Origin: an uncultured Cardiobacterium sp. | Lineage (GTDB): Bacteria > Pseudomonadota > Gammaproteobacteria > Cardiobacteriales > Cardiobacteriaceae | Length of the DNA stretch: 62,123 bases | Direction of reading: 5' to 3' | Assembly: GCF_938028825.1 (NCBI RefSeq) | Contig: NZ_CALIZP010000050.1 | Coordinates: 1 to 62,123 of the forward strand | In this document: piece by piece, positions 32,300-43,910 of the stretch | How the letters are laid out: each line of letters opens with the position of its first letter | Position numbering within the stretch: position 1 is the first letter of the stretch | Notes under the pieces: model-generated | Told to the model about the DNA's origin: nothing | Database searches by the model: none | What the model saw: the letters and a program-made list of their open reading frames with translations, nothing else | Position numbers and translations under genes: made by a program

Positions 32300-33685
32300 A
32301 TGCCAAACAAACGTCACATGATTCTCTGCTCGCTCGCCCTCTATGCCCTTTCCCTACTGCTGCCTGCGCTGGGCGGGCAGATCGGCTTGGCGTTGATGGG
32401 GATAAGCATCACTTTCGGCTGGCTGGCGCTTGCAGAGGGGATACTGCCCGTGCTGGGTGCTTACGCCAACCTGTTTTACTGGTGGGCGGCAGTGCAACTG
32501 CTGCGCGGCAAAGAACCGGTCACCGCTTCCCGGTTTTGCATGTGCCTTGCCGCATTCAGCCTGCTCGCACCACTCATGCGGGATGGCTTTGAATTTGCCG
32601 CCATCGGCTGGGGCGCACTGCTGTGGTTTGCCGCGCTGTGGCTGATGCGCCTGGCGGCAAGCACGGAAAACACCCCCGCAGCCCTGCGCCACGCCTGCAA
32701 AAAATGGGCGACAGCATCCGCCGCCATTGCCCTCGCGCTGTTCGCTTTTGGTCGCTGGCAATACCATGCCGCCAACGCCCAGCAGCGCGAGCAATATTTC
32801 CCCGCCGGCACCGTGTTCGCCTTTATGTGGCCCTCATCCCTGCCCTATATCGAGCCACCATCCTCCCTGCCCGCACCCGATAACGGCACCGCCGAATGGC
32901 TGGGCGGGCTGGAAATCTCCGCAGACAACCATCTGGCCTTCATTTCCGGCAACCTCAGAGAATACCGCCCGCCCAAGCGCTTCATCTACCGGGGCTATTT
33001 GATACAGGAATACTTCCACGAAGACGGCATCCTCTCCATCGCCCCCGCTGCCGCGCCCGCCGATTACCGCTACGGCTACCGCCCCGCCGAAGCAGGCGAG
33101 CAGGGTGAACAAATCCAGTTTATCCGGCAAGCAGACGGTCAAACCGTGTGGCAGGCGCCGGTGAAACGCGTGGAATTCGGGCAGTACCCCGATTACGGCA
33201 TCATCATCCAGCGCTTGTGGCAGACCCCCCTATACACCGAAATCACCGCCTGGTTTGACGTAAACCCCGCGCAAACCTTCACTGAAGCCTGCCCCATCGA
33301 GCCATACAGTGCTCCGTTCAAACTGCACGCACCGCTGCAAATTGGCGGCAAAATCTATTCCGACAAATACCGCAGCCCGGTGGCCGAAAGCCGCATTCTG
33401 TGCAACGCAACGTACATCCTCTGGCTCAACGCCCCCGCATACCAAGCCTACGACGACAGCGTTGAGTTGAGCGCCGTGCTCATCCGCCGCCGCGATATGC
33501 TGCCGGTGGAAACCTATAAAGACTGGTGGCGCAGCAACCCAGCCCTCAAACAGGCCGCCGCCCGGCCGCAAGAATGGCTGGCCGGCATCAGCCGCATGGA
33601 AACCCGCCGCCGGAAAGAAAGCTACGGCCTGCAAGAGAGCGAGCTGGTGATTTACAGCGCGGATGGCGAATGGATAGTGCCCTAG
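32300..33685 (+). CDS. Membrane protein of unknown function
   Basis: 461 residues. Four to five hydrophobic helices fill residues 8-160 (LALYALSLLLPAL, GLALMGISITFGWLALAEGI, ALLWFAALWLMRLA, ATASAAIALALFAFG). A large soluble domain rich in aromatic and Pro residues follows (about 165-461), probably extracytoplasmic. No family recognised. The ATG at 32300 follows GCGGAG; an in-frame ATG at 32255 lies too far upstream. The TAG stop (33683-33685) is part of a CTAG that forms the left target duplication of a small inverted-repeat element. Confidence 0.75.
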   Translation: MPNKRHMILCSLALYALSLLLPALGGQIGLALMGISITFGWLALAEGILPVLGAYANLFYWWAAVQLLRGKEPVTASRFCMCLAAFSLLAPLMRDGFEFAAIGWGALLWFAALWLMRLAASTENTPAALRHACKKWATASAAIALALFAFGRWQYHAANAQQREQYFPAGTVFAFMWPSSLPYIEPPSSLPAPDNGTAEWLGGLEISADNHLAFISGNLREYRPPKRFIYRGYLIQEYFHEDGILSIAPAAAPADYRYGYRPAEAGEQGEQIQFIRQADGQTVWQAPVKRVEFGQYPDYGIIIQRLWQTPLYTEITAWFDVNPAQTFTEACPIEPYSAPFKLHAPLQIGGKIYSDKYRSPVAESRILCNATYILWLNAPAYQAYDDSVELSAVLIRRRDMLPVETYKDWWRSNPALKQAAARPQEWLAGISRMETRRRKESYGLQESELVIYSADGEWIVP

Positions 33686-33764
33686 GGTCTGTTGACACTC
33701 AGCATTGCGGCGGCTTTTTGCGGCAAAAACCCGCTGCGCAAGCCGAATGTCAACAGACCCTAGG
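33682..33764. mobile_element. 83-bp MITE-like element with 17-bp perfect terminal inverted repeats
   Basis: CCTAGGGTCTGTTGACA (33682-33698) is exactly inverted at 33748-33764. Reading GGTCTGTTGACA as the terminal repeat leaves CTAG on both sides, the YTAR-type 4-bp target duplication of IS5-group elements. About 50 nt of non-coding internal sequence remain, too small for a transposase, so a non-autonomous MITE is likely. The folded element is also a strong hairpin that could terminate transcription. Confidence 0.7.
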
Positions 33765-33892
33765 ATTTGTCGGGACTTGGTGCCTGGCCTGCGAAGCGGG
33801 CGCGGGCGTACTGAGCGGCAGAGCGGTTGTGGGCAGGCGGCCTGCGGGTTTGGGCCGGCGGGGTTGTCGCAGGCGGGGTCAGCGGGCTGTTA

Positions 33893-34246
33893 TCAGGGAT
33901 ACAGGCGGTGCAGGCGGCAAAGTTCGTAGCGGCTGAGTTTGCCTCCGTGCTGGATGAAGTGGCGGACAATGGGGTTAAGGTATCGTTTTTTGCTGACGTC
34001 GAAAGTCAGCCCGGCGCGACTGAGGTGGGCGGTGATGGCGAGGCGCAGCAGCGGGTCACTTTGTGCGATGGTGTCGTGGGCACAGTGGCAGGCTGATGGT
34101 GAGCGGCATGGCAAGGAAACCGGCCAGGCCGCCACTGGTGATGACGGGGGATGGGCGCTTTGGCCGGTAGCGAGGGCGATGAGCGGCAGGAAGAAGAGGC
34201 CAGGCGGTCGGCAGCGGCGGTGCTTGTCCTGGAAACGGTTGGGCAT
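33893..34246 (-). CDS. Small hypothetical protein, perhaps a frameshifted remnant
   Basis: 117 residues starting MPNRFQDKHRRCRPPGLFFL. The N-terminus has one hydrophobic stretch (GLFFLPLIALATG) and the C-terminal 60 residues look protein-like (AQSDPLLRLAITAHLSRAGL). In between, the other reading frame gives a more convincing membrane-like stretch (ITSGGLAGFLAMPLTISLP). That suggests an indel in a once longer gene. No ribosome site. Low confidence as a functional gene. Confidence 0.3.
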   Translation of the reverse strand: MPNRFQDKHRRCRPPGLFFLPLIALATGQSAHPPSSPVAAWPVSLPCRSPSACHCAHDTIAQSDPLLRLAITAHLSRAGLTFDVSKKRYLNPIVRHFIQHGGKLSRYELCRLHRLYP

Positions 34247-34398
34247 GGCGGTCTCGTGGTGGGGATCGCGGCAATTGTAGCGGGCGGGTACTGTCTGCAA
34301 TGTCACCAACCGGATCTGCCATGCGGCGTATTCGCCGGAATCCGGCAAGCGGCATCGTTGCCGTTTTGCCAAACGGCGTAAACGCCCGTGGCGCTGTG

Positions 34399-35232
34399 CT
34401 ATTTGTCGGTGCGGGCGTTGGGCGGGGTGTAGGGGACGAGGGTGTCTATGGCTTGCAGCAGTTCGTGGATAGATGCGTCCTTGATGGCCGCTTCCAGTGC
34501 TTTCAGTTTGCCGCGCTCTTCGGGCGGGGCGGCAGCTTCCAGTTTGGCAAGGTTTTCGGCGAAACGGGCGCGGGCGAAGTTTTTTTGATCGGCGGGCGTT
34601 TGCCGGCTTTCTGCCGCCTTCATGAAAAGATAGGCAGTGAAGTTGTTTTTGTTGCCGTTGTCCGGTACGCCCTGAGCACGGGCGTAATGCAGCCCCAGTT
34701 CGTACAGCGCCTGGGCGTCGTCTTGTAATGCCGCCTGGCGCAGCCAGTACACCGCCTGCACGTCGTCTTTTGCCGTGCCGTCGCCGCTGCCGTACATCTG
34801 GCCGAGCAGGCGTTGCGCCTGGCGGTCGCCCTGCGTCGCGGCGATGCGGTAGTAGCCGATGGCTTTGCCGTAGTCGTGCCGCTCGTCGTTGCAGAAGGCG
34901 ACGTTCGCAGCCCCTTTCGTGCCGCCCATTTTTTCGTAGGATTCTTCCATCATGCGGCAGCCTTTGGCGATGTCTTTGCGCACCCCGCGCCCTTCCATGT
35001 AGCCGATGCCGCCGTTGTTGAGCGCTTTGGGGTGGCCTTGCGCGGCGGCTTTGTCGAACCACGGCATGGCGTTTGCCCAGTCGTCCCGGTGCATGTAGTA
35101 ACGCCCGACAAGGAATTGCGCCTCGGCATCGCCGGCTTCGGCTTGCTGCATGAGGGCGGCATCCGGCGGCGCTTCGGCTGCAACGGTAAGGGTGATGAGG
35201 GTCAGGCAGAGGGTGAGTAGGGGTTTGTGCAT
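34399..35232 (-). CDS. Secreted Sel1-repeat protein
   Basis: 277 residues with a Sec signal peptide (1-19, cleavage after VAAEA). At least four Sel1 repeats run from about residue 35 to 185, for example WFDKAAAQGHPKALNNGGIG and YWLRQAALQDDAQALYELGL. A charged helical tail follows. Three cysteines could form a periplasmic disulfide. Probably a periplasmic scaffold; partner unknown. Third Sel1-repeat gene of the window, not adjacent to the others and not a close copy. Confidence 0.85.
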   Translation of the reverse strand: MHKPLLTLCLTLITLTVAAEAPPDAALMQQAEAGDAEAQFLVGRYYMHRDDWANAMPWFDKAAAQGHPKALNNGGIGYMEGRGVRKDIAKGCRMMEESYEKMGGTKGAANVAFCNDERHDYGKAIGYYRIAATQGDRQAQRLLGQMYGSGDGTAKDDVQAVYWLRQAALQDDAQALYELGLHYARAQGVPDNGNKNNFTAYLFMKAAESRQTPADQKNFARARFAENLAKLEAAAPPEERGKLKALEAAIKDASIHELLQAIDTLVPYTPPNARTDK

Positions 35233-35488
35233 GGTGAATTCCTGTTGGGATTTAGCGGGTTCGCTGGTGGTGTTTTCTTGGCTGAGTGAATGGTGCTGTT
35301 TCTTTTTTGGCAGTACGCAGTCGTAGAAGAAACTGCGGTAGAACTCGTCAATTTACGGTGTGCCTTGGTTTTTTTTGCTGCAAGTGTGCTAACAAGAAGC
35401 TTACAACTACAACGAGATCAACGATGTGCTTGATGAAGATAAGTGCCGTCAATCAGGACGGCTGTTTTCATGTGGATTCTCGCAGAGG
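35233..35488. other. Intergenic region upstream of the secreted Sel1 gene
   Basis: AT-richer DNA without a credible gene, holding the expected promoter region for the minus-strand Sel1 gene. A short GCCGTC/GACGGC hairpin lies near 35446-35464. Confidence 0.4.
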
Positions 35489-35545
35489 AAAAAGACCTGC
35501 AGACTTGGCACATTCCAATGGTGGAGCAGTGCTTGACTGCAGGTC
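35489..35545 (-). terminator. Terminator of the 647-residue secreted protein gene
   Basis: Nine-bp arms GACCTGCAG/CTGCAGGTC (35494-35502 and 35537-35545) enclose a 34-nt loop. On the minus strand they are followed by TTTTT (plus-strand A at 35489-35493), 17 nt past the stop codon. The large loop makes it an atypical intrinsic terminator. Confidence 0.55.
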
Positions 35546-35561
35546 GGTGGTTTTGACTATT

Positions 35562-37505
35562 TTATTTTTTGGTACAGACTTCGTGGTTCCAGAGGCAGAT
35601 GGAAACTGGGGTATCTTGAGGTGGTGTCCAGCCCTTGACGGCTGTGATGATCCAAACGTCATCTTTGTCCGGTTTGATGGTGGCGATAATCTCTTCACCG
35701 TCCACGCTGGTTTTGAGTTCACGGGCGCTGCTCAGCCAGCCGGATTTGCCGATGGTGATGGGCGTGTCCGAGTCGCAGATGAGTTTTCCGATACTAACCT
35801 CCACTTCGTTGCCCCTGCGCCATGAATAGAGGCGGATGCGGTTTTCGGCGATGTCTTTTGCGCCGGATGCGGCAATACTCGCCTGGCATCTGGCTTCGGC
35901 AACGGCGCTGTTGTGCGCCCGGACGCGTTGTTCGCAGCTGTCGAAGGCGCGCTGGATGGTGGCCGGGACGCGGTAAGCATCCGGGCAGGTATTGCCGCCG
36001 AGGGGACTGTCAGGGGAGGCGGCAATTTTGGCGTCAATGTCGCTCAATATGAGTTTGGCGATACGTTCACGGGCGGGCTCGAGCGCCGCTTCTGCTTTGG
36101 CGACAGCTTCGTCAGAGGCGTTATAGACATGTGGCAGCTGCAGCCAGTCCGCTTCGCGGGCAGCGGCAATGCTGTCGATTTTTTCGGCTTTGGCGACGGC
36201 TTGGTCCAGGGCGGCTTGTGCCATGCGCGCCGGGGCGATTTCCGCGCATTGCTGGACGAGGTCGCGCATGCCGGTTTGTTCGAAGAGTTCTTCGCAGAGT
36301 TTGTATGACGAGGTGTAATCTTGTTCCGCCAGCGCTTTGTCGATGATGGCGGGGATGTCGCCGCTGATTTTGTTTTTGATGGCTTCGCGTTTTTGCCCTA
36401 ATGCGCCACCACTCATCAGGTCGATGTCGTCGTGTTCCAGTTTGTATTGTTCGCGCAGGGCTTTGTCGAGGAACAGTCCGCCGGTTTTGACGAGGGTGTC
36501 GTAGTTATCCGGCAGGGCAAGCATTTCCTTGATTTTCGGGATGACGGCCTGATAGGTGTCCGCTGCCTGGGTGATGGTCGGGAAGTTGTTGACGATCCAG
36601 TCGGCTCTGTCGCCCTGCTTGCAATTACGCAGCTGGTCGATGATTTCTTGCGCCATATTGCGGCTCCAGAAGGCAAATGGGATACCGGTAGCGATTTGCA
36701 GACGTTCGGGGGTATTGGCATCCCACCCGCTGAACATGTTGAGGCGGTCGCATAGCGCTTTTGTAGAACGGCGGGCCAGCATCGGATCGAGGCCGGTTAT
36801 AGCCAGGCGGTAAGCAATAAGGGCGTTTTCGTATTTTTGTGCACCAGCAGAATTATCGTAGCGACGGAAAAGACCTCTGGGCCCCATGTCGGCATTGAGC
36901 AGCGGCTGCACGGTAGAGAGATAGTCTTTGCCATCGCCCGTGATAGGCATAGTGGCTACTTTTTGCCGGCGGTCGGTGAAGGCGCGCGTCCAGTAGTCGC
37001 TGCGTGCCTGGGAAAGCGCCTGCTTGGTGGCGGCCCGATCGAGTTCGGGCAGCATGTCCACCGGCGGCACAGCGATATCCGCCTCAGCGACGCTGCGCAC
37101 ACCTGTCGCATCGGTACCGGCAGTTTTCAGCAGGTCAAGCAGGGCTTGTGCTTCTTCTAGCGGCGCTTTTTTTGCGCTGAGGGTGAAGGGGGTGCAGTCT
37201 TCGTTAACTTTGCCGTTCCAGCCCAACCAGGTGGCTTTGTTGCCGTTGACGCGCAAGCCGGTGCCGCCGTCACGAAATTCACCGCCGTTTTTGCCCCATT
37301 CGGCTTCGCCTTTGAGATGGTAGTAACTGTCTTCTTCGACACGGTAATACCAAAGATCGATATTGGCAGGTTTACCCTCGCTGACGGCAAGGTTGAGGTA
37401 TCCCGGTGATTTGCACTGGTACATGCCGCCGTAGTACTGAGTAGCAGCGAAGCTGGCTCCGCTGGTGAGCAGGGCGGCAGTGAGTAAGGTAACGCGTAAT
37501 TGCAT
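35562..37505 (-). CDS. Large secreted protein of unknown function
   Basis: 647 residues with a Sec signal peptide (1-20, cleavage after ASFA). The N-terminal 110 residues are beta-like, with a cysteine pair (YQCKSPGY and DCTPF). The middle is mainly helical (about 130-520) with scattered cysteines (LCDRLN, RNCKQG, LCEELF, QQCAEI) that could form periplasmic disulfides. The C-terminus holds a further Cys pair (LICDSD, SICLWNHEVC). No known domain is recognised. Monocistronic with its own terminator; divergence from neighbours suggests an accessory envelope protein. Confidence 0.75.
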   Translation of the reverse strand: MQLRVTLLTAALLTSGASFAATQYYGGMYQCKSPGYLNLAVSEGKPANIDLWYYRVEEDSYYHLKGEAEWGKNGGEFRDGGTGLRVNGNKATWLGWNGKVNEDCTPFTLSAKKAPLEEAQALLDLLKTAGTDATGVRSVAEADIAVPPVDMLPELDRAATKQALSQARSDYWTRAFTDRRQKVATMPITGDGKDYLSTVQPLLNADMGPRGLFRRYDNSAGAQKYENALIAYRLAITGLDPMLARRSTKALCDRLNMFSGWDANTPERLQIATGIPFAFWSRNMAQEIIDQLRNCKQGDRADWIVNNFPTITQAADTYQAVIPKIKEMLALPDNYDTLVKTGGLFLDKALREQYKLEHDDIDLMSGGALGQKREAIKNKISGDIPAIIDKALAEQDYTSSYKLCEELFEQTGMRDLVQQCAEIAPARMAQAALDQAVAKAEKIDSIAAAREADWLQLPHVYNASDEAVAKAEAALEPARERIAKLILSDIDAKIAASPDSPLGGNTCPDAYRVPATIQRAFDSCEQRVRAHNSAVAEARCQASIAASGAKDIAENRIRLYSWRRGNEVEVSIGKLICDSDTPITIGKSGWLSSARELKTSVDGEEIIATIKPDKDDVWIITAVKGWTPPQDTPVSICLWNHEVCTKK

Positions 37506-37526
37506 GGTGTTTTCCTCTCTGATTAT

Positions 37527-40724
<3,198 letters not shown>

Positions 40725-40839
40725 GGGACACTCGCTTTACAGAAAAAATGACGGAAAACGGCGCAAATTTTCGCACAACGCACCCACAGGCGGGGAAAAA
40801 CCGATACAGTAGCCGTCCCACAACACAAGAGGAACACCC

Positions 40840-41325
40840 ATGCAAAAACTCGCCCTGACCCTGGCCATCGCCGCAGCCGCTCTCACCGGCTGCGAAGACA
40901 AAAAAGCGGCAGCCCCCGCCAAACCTGCCGCTGCCAGCACCCCTGCTGCTTCCGCCCCAGCAGCCGTACCCGCAGAAGCCACCCCGGCTGCCGCGCCTGC
41001 TGCAAGCCAGGCAGCATACAGCGGCACCTACAAAGGCGTCCTGCCCTGCGCAAGCTGCCCCGGCATCGACACCACGCTGGTCATCAACGACGACGGCAGC
41101 TACCAACTGACCACGCTGTTCCTCGAAGAAAAAGACGCCAAACCCGAAACCGTCAGCGGCAAATACCGCCTCAGCGGAGACAAAACCCTGCTGCGCCTCG
41201 ACGAAGCGGGCAACGGCTACGTCTATTACCTCGGCGACGGCCTGCTGGAAATGCGCGACGACGACGGCACGACCGGCGGCCGCACGGAAGAAGAACAAGC
41301 GCCGTACCGCCTGAAAAAACAATAA
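40840..41325 (+). CDS. NlpE-like lipoprotein
   Basis: 161 residues with lipobox LTGC (lipid Cys18). A 40-residue Ala/Pro linker (about 23-58) is followed by an NlpE N-terminal beta-barrel domain, YSGTYKGVLPCASCPGIDTTL, with the family CxxC pair Cys70/Cys73 and a C-terminal MRDDDG block. E. coli NlpE is an outer-membrane sensor of copper and lipoprotein stress feeding Cpx; this short form lacks the C-terminal OB domain. Divergent from carB; ribosome site AAGAGGA. Confidence 0.85.
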   Translation: MQKLALTLAIAAAALTGCEDKKAAAPAKPAAASTPAASAPAAVPAEATPAAAPAASQAAYSGTYKGVLPCASCPGIDTTLVINDDGSYQLTTLFLEEKDAKPETVSGKYRLSGDKTLLRLDEAGNGYVYYLGDGLLEMRDDDGTTGGRTEEEQAPYRLKKQ

Positions 41326-41393
41326 ACGGCGGAAAAACAAAAAGGCAGATGCAAGCATGCCCGAATGCTGCGAGGTTAATGGCCAAATTACTG

Positions 41394-41420
41394 AAAAAAG
41401 CTCGCTGTATAGCGGGCTTT
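41394..41420 (-). terminator. Bidirectional terminator between convergent lipoprotein genes
   Basis: A 10-bp stem with one T/G pair (41397-41406 with 41411-41420) and a GTAT loop. On the minus strand it runs into six T (plus-strand A at 41394-41399), so it best serves the minus-strand lipoprotein gene; plus-strand TTT may also end the NlpE-like transcript. Confidence 0.7.
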
Positions 41421-41439
41421 AACCTAAGAAACCGACAAT

Positions 41440-41868
41440 TCAAAAATCTTTCAAGACGCGTACCTTGTGTTCACATTTTTTTGCGACATCTTCTTTTGCC
41501 AGTTCTGCATTATTTTTTCCAGACTGTTTTTCAACACCTTCATAGTAGGCGGCGTATAGCTTTTTAACAGTCGCAATTTTGTCATTCGTGCTACCGGGGT
41601 CATCCAAGTTGATGCGACCGAGAGCAAAATCATCTAATGCACTTTGAATGAACAAGTAGCCCAACTGAGGGGTCATGCGATCGTCAAAACGTTGCCCCCC
41701 CATTTCCTCGGACAATTTATTCGCTAGTTTTTCCCCAAAATCGGGTGAGCTACTTTTTTCCACATAAAATTTGATGAAATCAACGCAAACGTCTGGTAGA
41801 TCACCATCTTTCTTACCACATCCAAAAAGTACAAGAAAGGTTGCGATGAAAAAAATTTTTTTGTTCAT
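41440..41868 (-). CDS. AT-rich putative lipoprotein
   Basis: 142 residues. The start at 41868 (MNKKIFFIATFLVLFGC) is fixed by CGGAG upstream and by the perfect type II signal peptide; lipid Cys17 is in LFGC. The mature part is helical with two further Cys (DVCVDF, KKCEHK) and no recognised domain. Base composition is clearly lower in GC than its neighbours, which suggests recent acquisition. Longer in-frame extension upstream is not supported. Confidence 0.7.
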   Translation of the reverse strand: MNKKIFFIATFLVLFGCGKKDGDLPDVCVDFIKFYVEKSSSPDFGEKLANKLSEEMGGQRFDDRMTPQLGYLFIQSALDDFALGRINLDDPGSTNDKIATVKKLYAAYYEGVEKQSGKNNAELAKEDVAKKCEHKVRVLKDF

Positions 41869-42209
41869 GGATACTCCGTTGTTTTTACAAGTGCTGACCA
41901 AATGGTCGTGACGATAATAACAACCCACAAAGAACCCAACAATAGGAACGAACTGTTCTTGGCACCAATTATGCCGCCTGGCGGGTCCAGTATTTACGCT
42001 GCTTGGTGGACGCAGGACGGGCTTCATCCAGCCCGCCAAGCGGACGCAGCCTGTTTTTGCATTCTCGGTAAGCGCGGCACCCGGCGGGATAACGATGCGA
42101 TTTCTGTTTTTTGAGACATTGCGCCGAGGAAATAATTTCTTCTGATGCCTGGACACCGTTAAGGCCCGAATAGTATTCACGAACGCTGTTTTATTTCCCG
42201 GGATTGGTT
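41869..42209. repeat. Intergenic region with second copy of a dispersed repeat
   Basis: No gene is visible. From 41971 about 40 nt (ATGCCGCCTGGCGGG, then GTATTTACGCTGCTTG) match the copy near 28622. Immediately after it a 6-bp hairpin CGGGCT/AGCCCG (about 42018-42035) occurs. The rest carries the upstream region of the minus-strand lipoprotein. Confidence 0.4.
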
Positions 42210-43334
42210 TTAGTGGTGGCTCACTACCCGCACGGCTTTGCGGATTTTGTCGATTTTGGCTTTGAGTGCGGGTTCGTGGTCGGCGAGCACGGTGATGTGC
42301 CCCATTTTCCGCCCAGGATGGGTTTCGGCTTTGCCGTACCAGTGGATGAAGGTTTCATCCAGCGCGAGGACTTCGTCCAGACCTTCGAGGACGGCGGGGC
42401 CGCTATGACCGTAGGCGCCGATGAGGTTCACCATTGCGGCGAGGCGGTACTGTTGTACGGAGGCGAGCGGCATGCCGGCGAGCAGGCGCCACATTTGTTC
42501 GAACTGGGAGTTGGCGCAGGCTTCGATGGTGAGGTGGCCGCTGTTGTGTACGCGCGGCGCGGTTTCGTTGATCCAGATGTCGCCGCTCTGGGTGACGAAC
42601 ATTTCCACGGCGTAGAGGCCCGCCGCGCCGAAGGCCTGCACGAGTTCAACGGCGAGCGCCTGGGCGCGTTTGCGGATGTCGGCGTTGAGGAAGGTCGGCA
42701 TTTGTACGTAGTCCACGAGGTTGAGGACTTTGTCGAAGATCATTTCCACAACGGGGTAAACGACGGTTTTGCCGTCGTCATCAGCGGCGACGATGACGGC
42801 GATTTCGTGGGCGATGGGGCAGAGGGTTTCGATGACGGACGGCACATCGCGCAGTTTGGGCAGGTCTTCTTCGGTGACGATGACTTGCACGCCTTTGCCG
42901 TCGTAGCCGCCGGTGCGGGTTTTTTGTACGAAGGGCAGCGGGATGCGTTCGGGGTCGATGTCGGCGAGGCCGTCGGCGAGGTAGAACGGCGCGGTGGGCA
43001 GTTTGTGGTCGGCATAGAATTGTTTTTGCAGGCCTTTGTCCTGGATGATGCGCAGGACGCGCGGCGCGGGGATGACGCGTTTGCCCGCCGCTTCGAGGGC
43101 TTCGAGGGCCTCGACCGAGACGTGTTCGATTTCGATGCCGACGGCGGCGGCGTCTTTGGCGAAGTCGAGCACGGTTTGTTTGTCGTTGAAGTCGCCCTGT
43201 TTGAAGAGGCCGGTCAGGGCGGCACAGGGCGCGCGCGGGTCGGGGTCGAGGATGGCGACCGGCATGGGGTAGTCCGTCGCTTCTTGCAGGAACATTTTGC
43301 CGAGCTGGCCGCCGCCGAGGATGGCGAGTTTCAT
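42210..43334 (-). CDS. purK: 5-(carboxyamino)imidazole ribonucleotide synthase
   Basis: 374-residue ATP-grasp enzyme that carboxylates AIR to N5-CAIR in purine synthesis. The N-terminal nucleotide motif is LAILGGGQLGKMF. Other signatures are PFVQKTRTGGYDGKGVQVI, the metal site VEMFVTQSGDIWINETAPRV (split by the Glu-x-Asn pair) and HNSGHLTIEAC. The C-terminal HWYGKAETHPGRKMGHITV is typical of PurK. AGGAGAG precedes the ATG. It follows tsaC with a 15-nt gap in a three-gene minus-strand run. purE is not in the window. Confidence 0.96.
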   Translation of the reverse strand: MKLAILGGGQLGKMFLQEATDYPMPVAILDPDPRAPCAALTGLFKQGDFNDKQTVLDFAKDAAAVGIEIEHVSVEALEALEAAGKRVIPAPRVLRIIQDKGLQKQFYADHKLPTAPFYLADGLADIDPERIPLPFVQKTRTGGYDGKGVQVIVTEEDLPKLRDVPSVIETLCPIAHEIAVIVAADDDGKTVVYPVVEMIFDKVLNLVDYVQMPTFLNADIRKRAQALAVELVQAFGAAGLYAVEMFVTQSGDIWINETAPRVHNSGHLTIEACANSQFEQMWRLLAGMPLASVQQYRLAAMVNLIGAYGHSGPAVLEGLDEVLALDETFIHWYGKAETHPGRKMGHITVLADHEPALKAKIDKIRKAVRVVSHH

Positions 43335-43349
43335 GGTTCTCTCCTTGTA

Positions 43350-43910
43350 TCAGTCGCGTATGAGGGTGGCGTTTGCCACGTCTATAAGGCGGCTGGGTTT
43401 TCCCTCGCCGCCGGGGGCGCCTGCGATGACCGGCAGGGCGGGGAAGTAGTGTTGCACGTCCGCCGCGCTGCGCGCCGGTGGCGCACCGCTGGGGTTGGCG
43501 GAGGTGGAGATGAGCGGGCTGTCCGCCCAAAGGCAGAGTTGGCGGACGAGCGGGTGACGCGAGACGCGGATGGCGATGCGCCCCGTCGCTTCGTCGCACA
43601 AGCGGGTGGGAACGTGGGCGGTGGCGGGCAGGATGTAGGTGGTGGCGCGGCCTGCCGCCTGTGCTTCGAGCTGGCGGACAAGCGCCGGGGTGAGGCCGTC
43701 CACCCAGTCGGCGCATTGTTGCCACGAGGCGGCGACGAGCAGCATGCCCTGGCCGGGGCGGCGGCCGCCTTTCAGGCGCAGGATGTGTGCGAAGATGTCG
43801 GCATCAAGCGGGTCGCCGCCGAGTCCGTACACCGCTTCGGTCGGATAAGCGAACACCTGCCGCGTGTGCAGCAGGTGGAGGAAGGCGGTTTTCTCCGGCG
43901 CGAGCAGCAT
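43350..43910 (-). CDS. tsaC: Threonylcarbamoyl-AMP synthase (TsaC/YrdC)
   Basis: 186 residues, the short YrdC-only form. It makes threonylcarbamoyl-AMP, the first step of t6A at position 37 of ANN-decoding tRNAs. Visible motifs are VFAYPTEAVYGLGGDP (substrate Lys/Thr loop), KGGRRPGQGMLLV, AIRVSRHPL and PLISTSANPSGAP. The start at 43910 shares one base with the stop of the transglycosylase gene (TGATG). In E. coli tsaC also lies near purine or aroE genes; here purK follows. Confidence 0.92.
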   Translation of the reverse strand: MLLAPEKTAFLHLLHTRQVFAYPTEAVYGLGGDPLDADIFAHILRLKGGRRPGQGMLLVAASWQQCADWVDGLTPALVRQLEAQAAGRATTYILPATAHVPTRLCDEATGRIAIRVSRHPLVRQLCLWADSPLISTSANPSGAPPARSAADVQHYFPALPVIAGAPGGEGKPSRLIDVANATLIRD

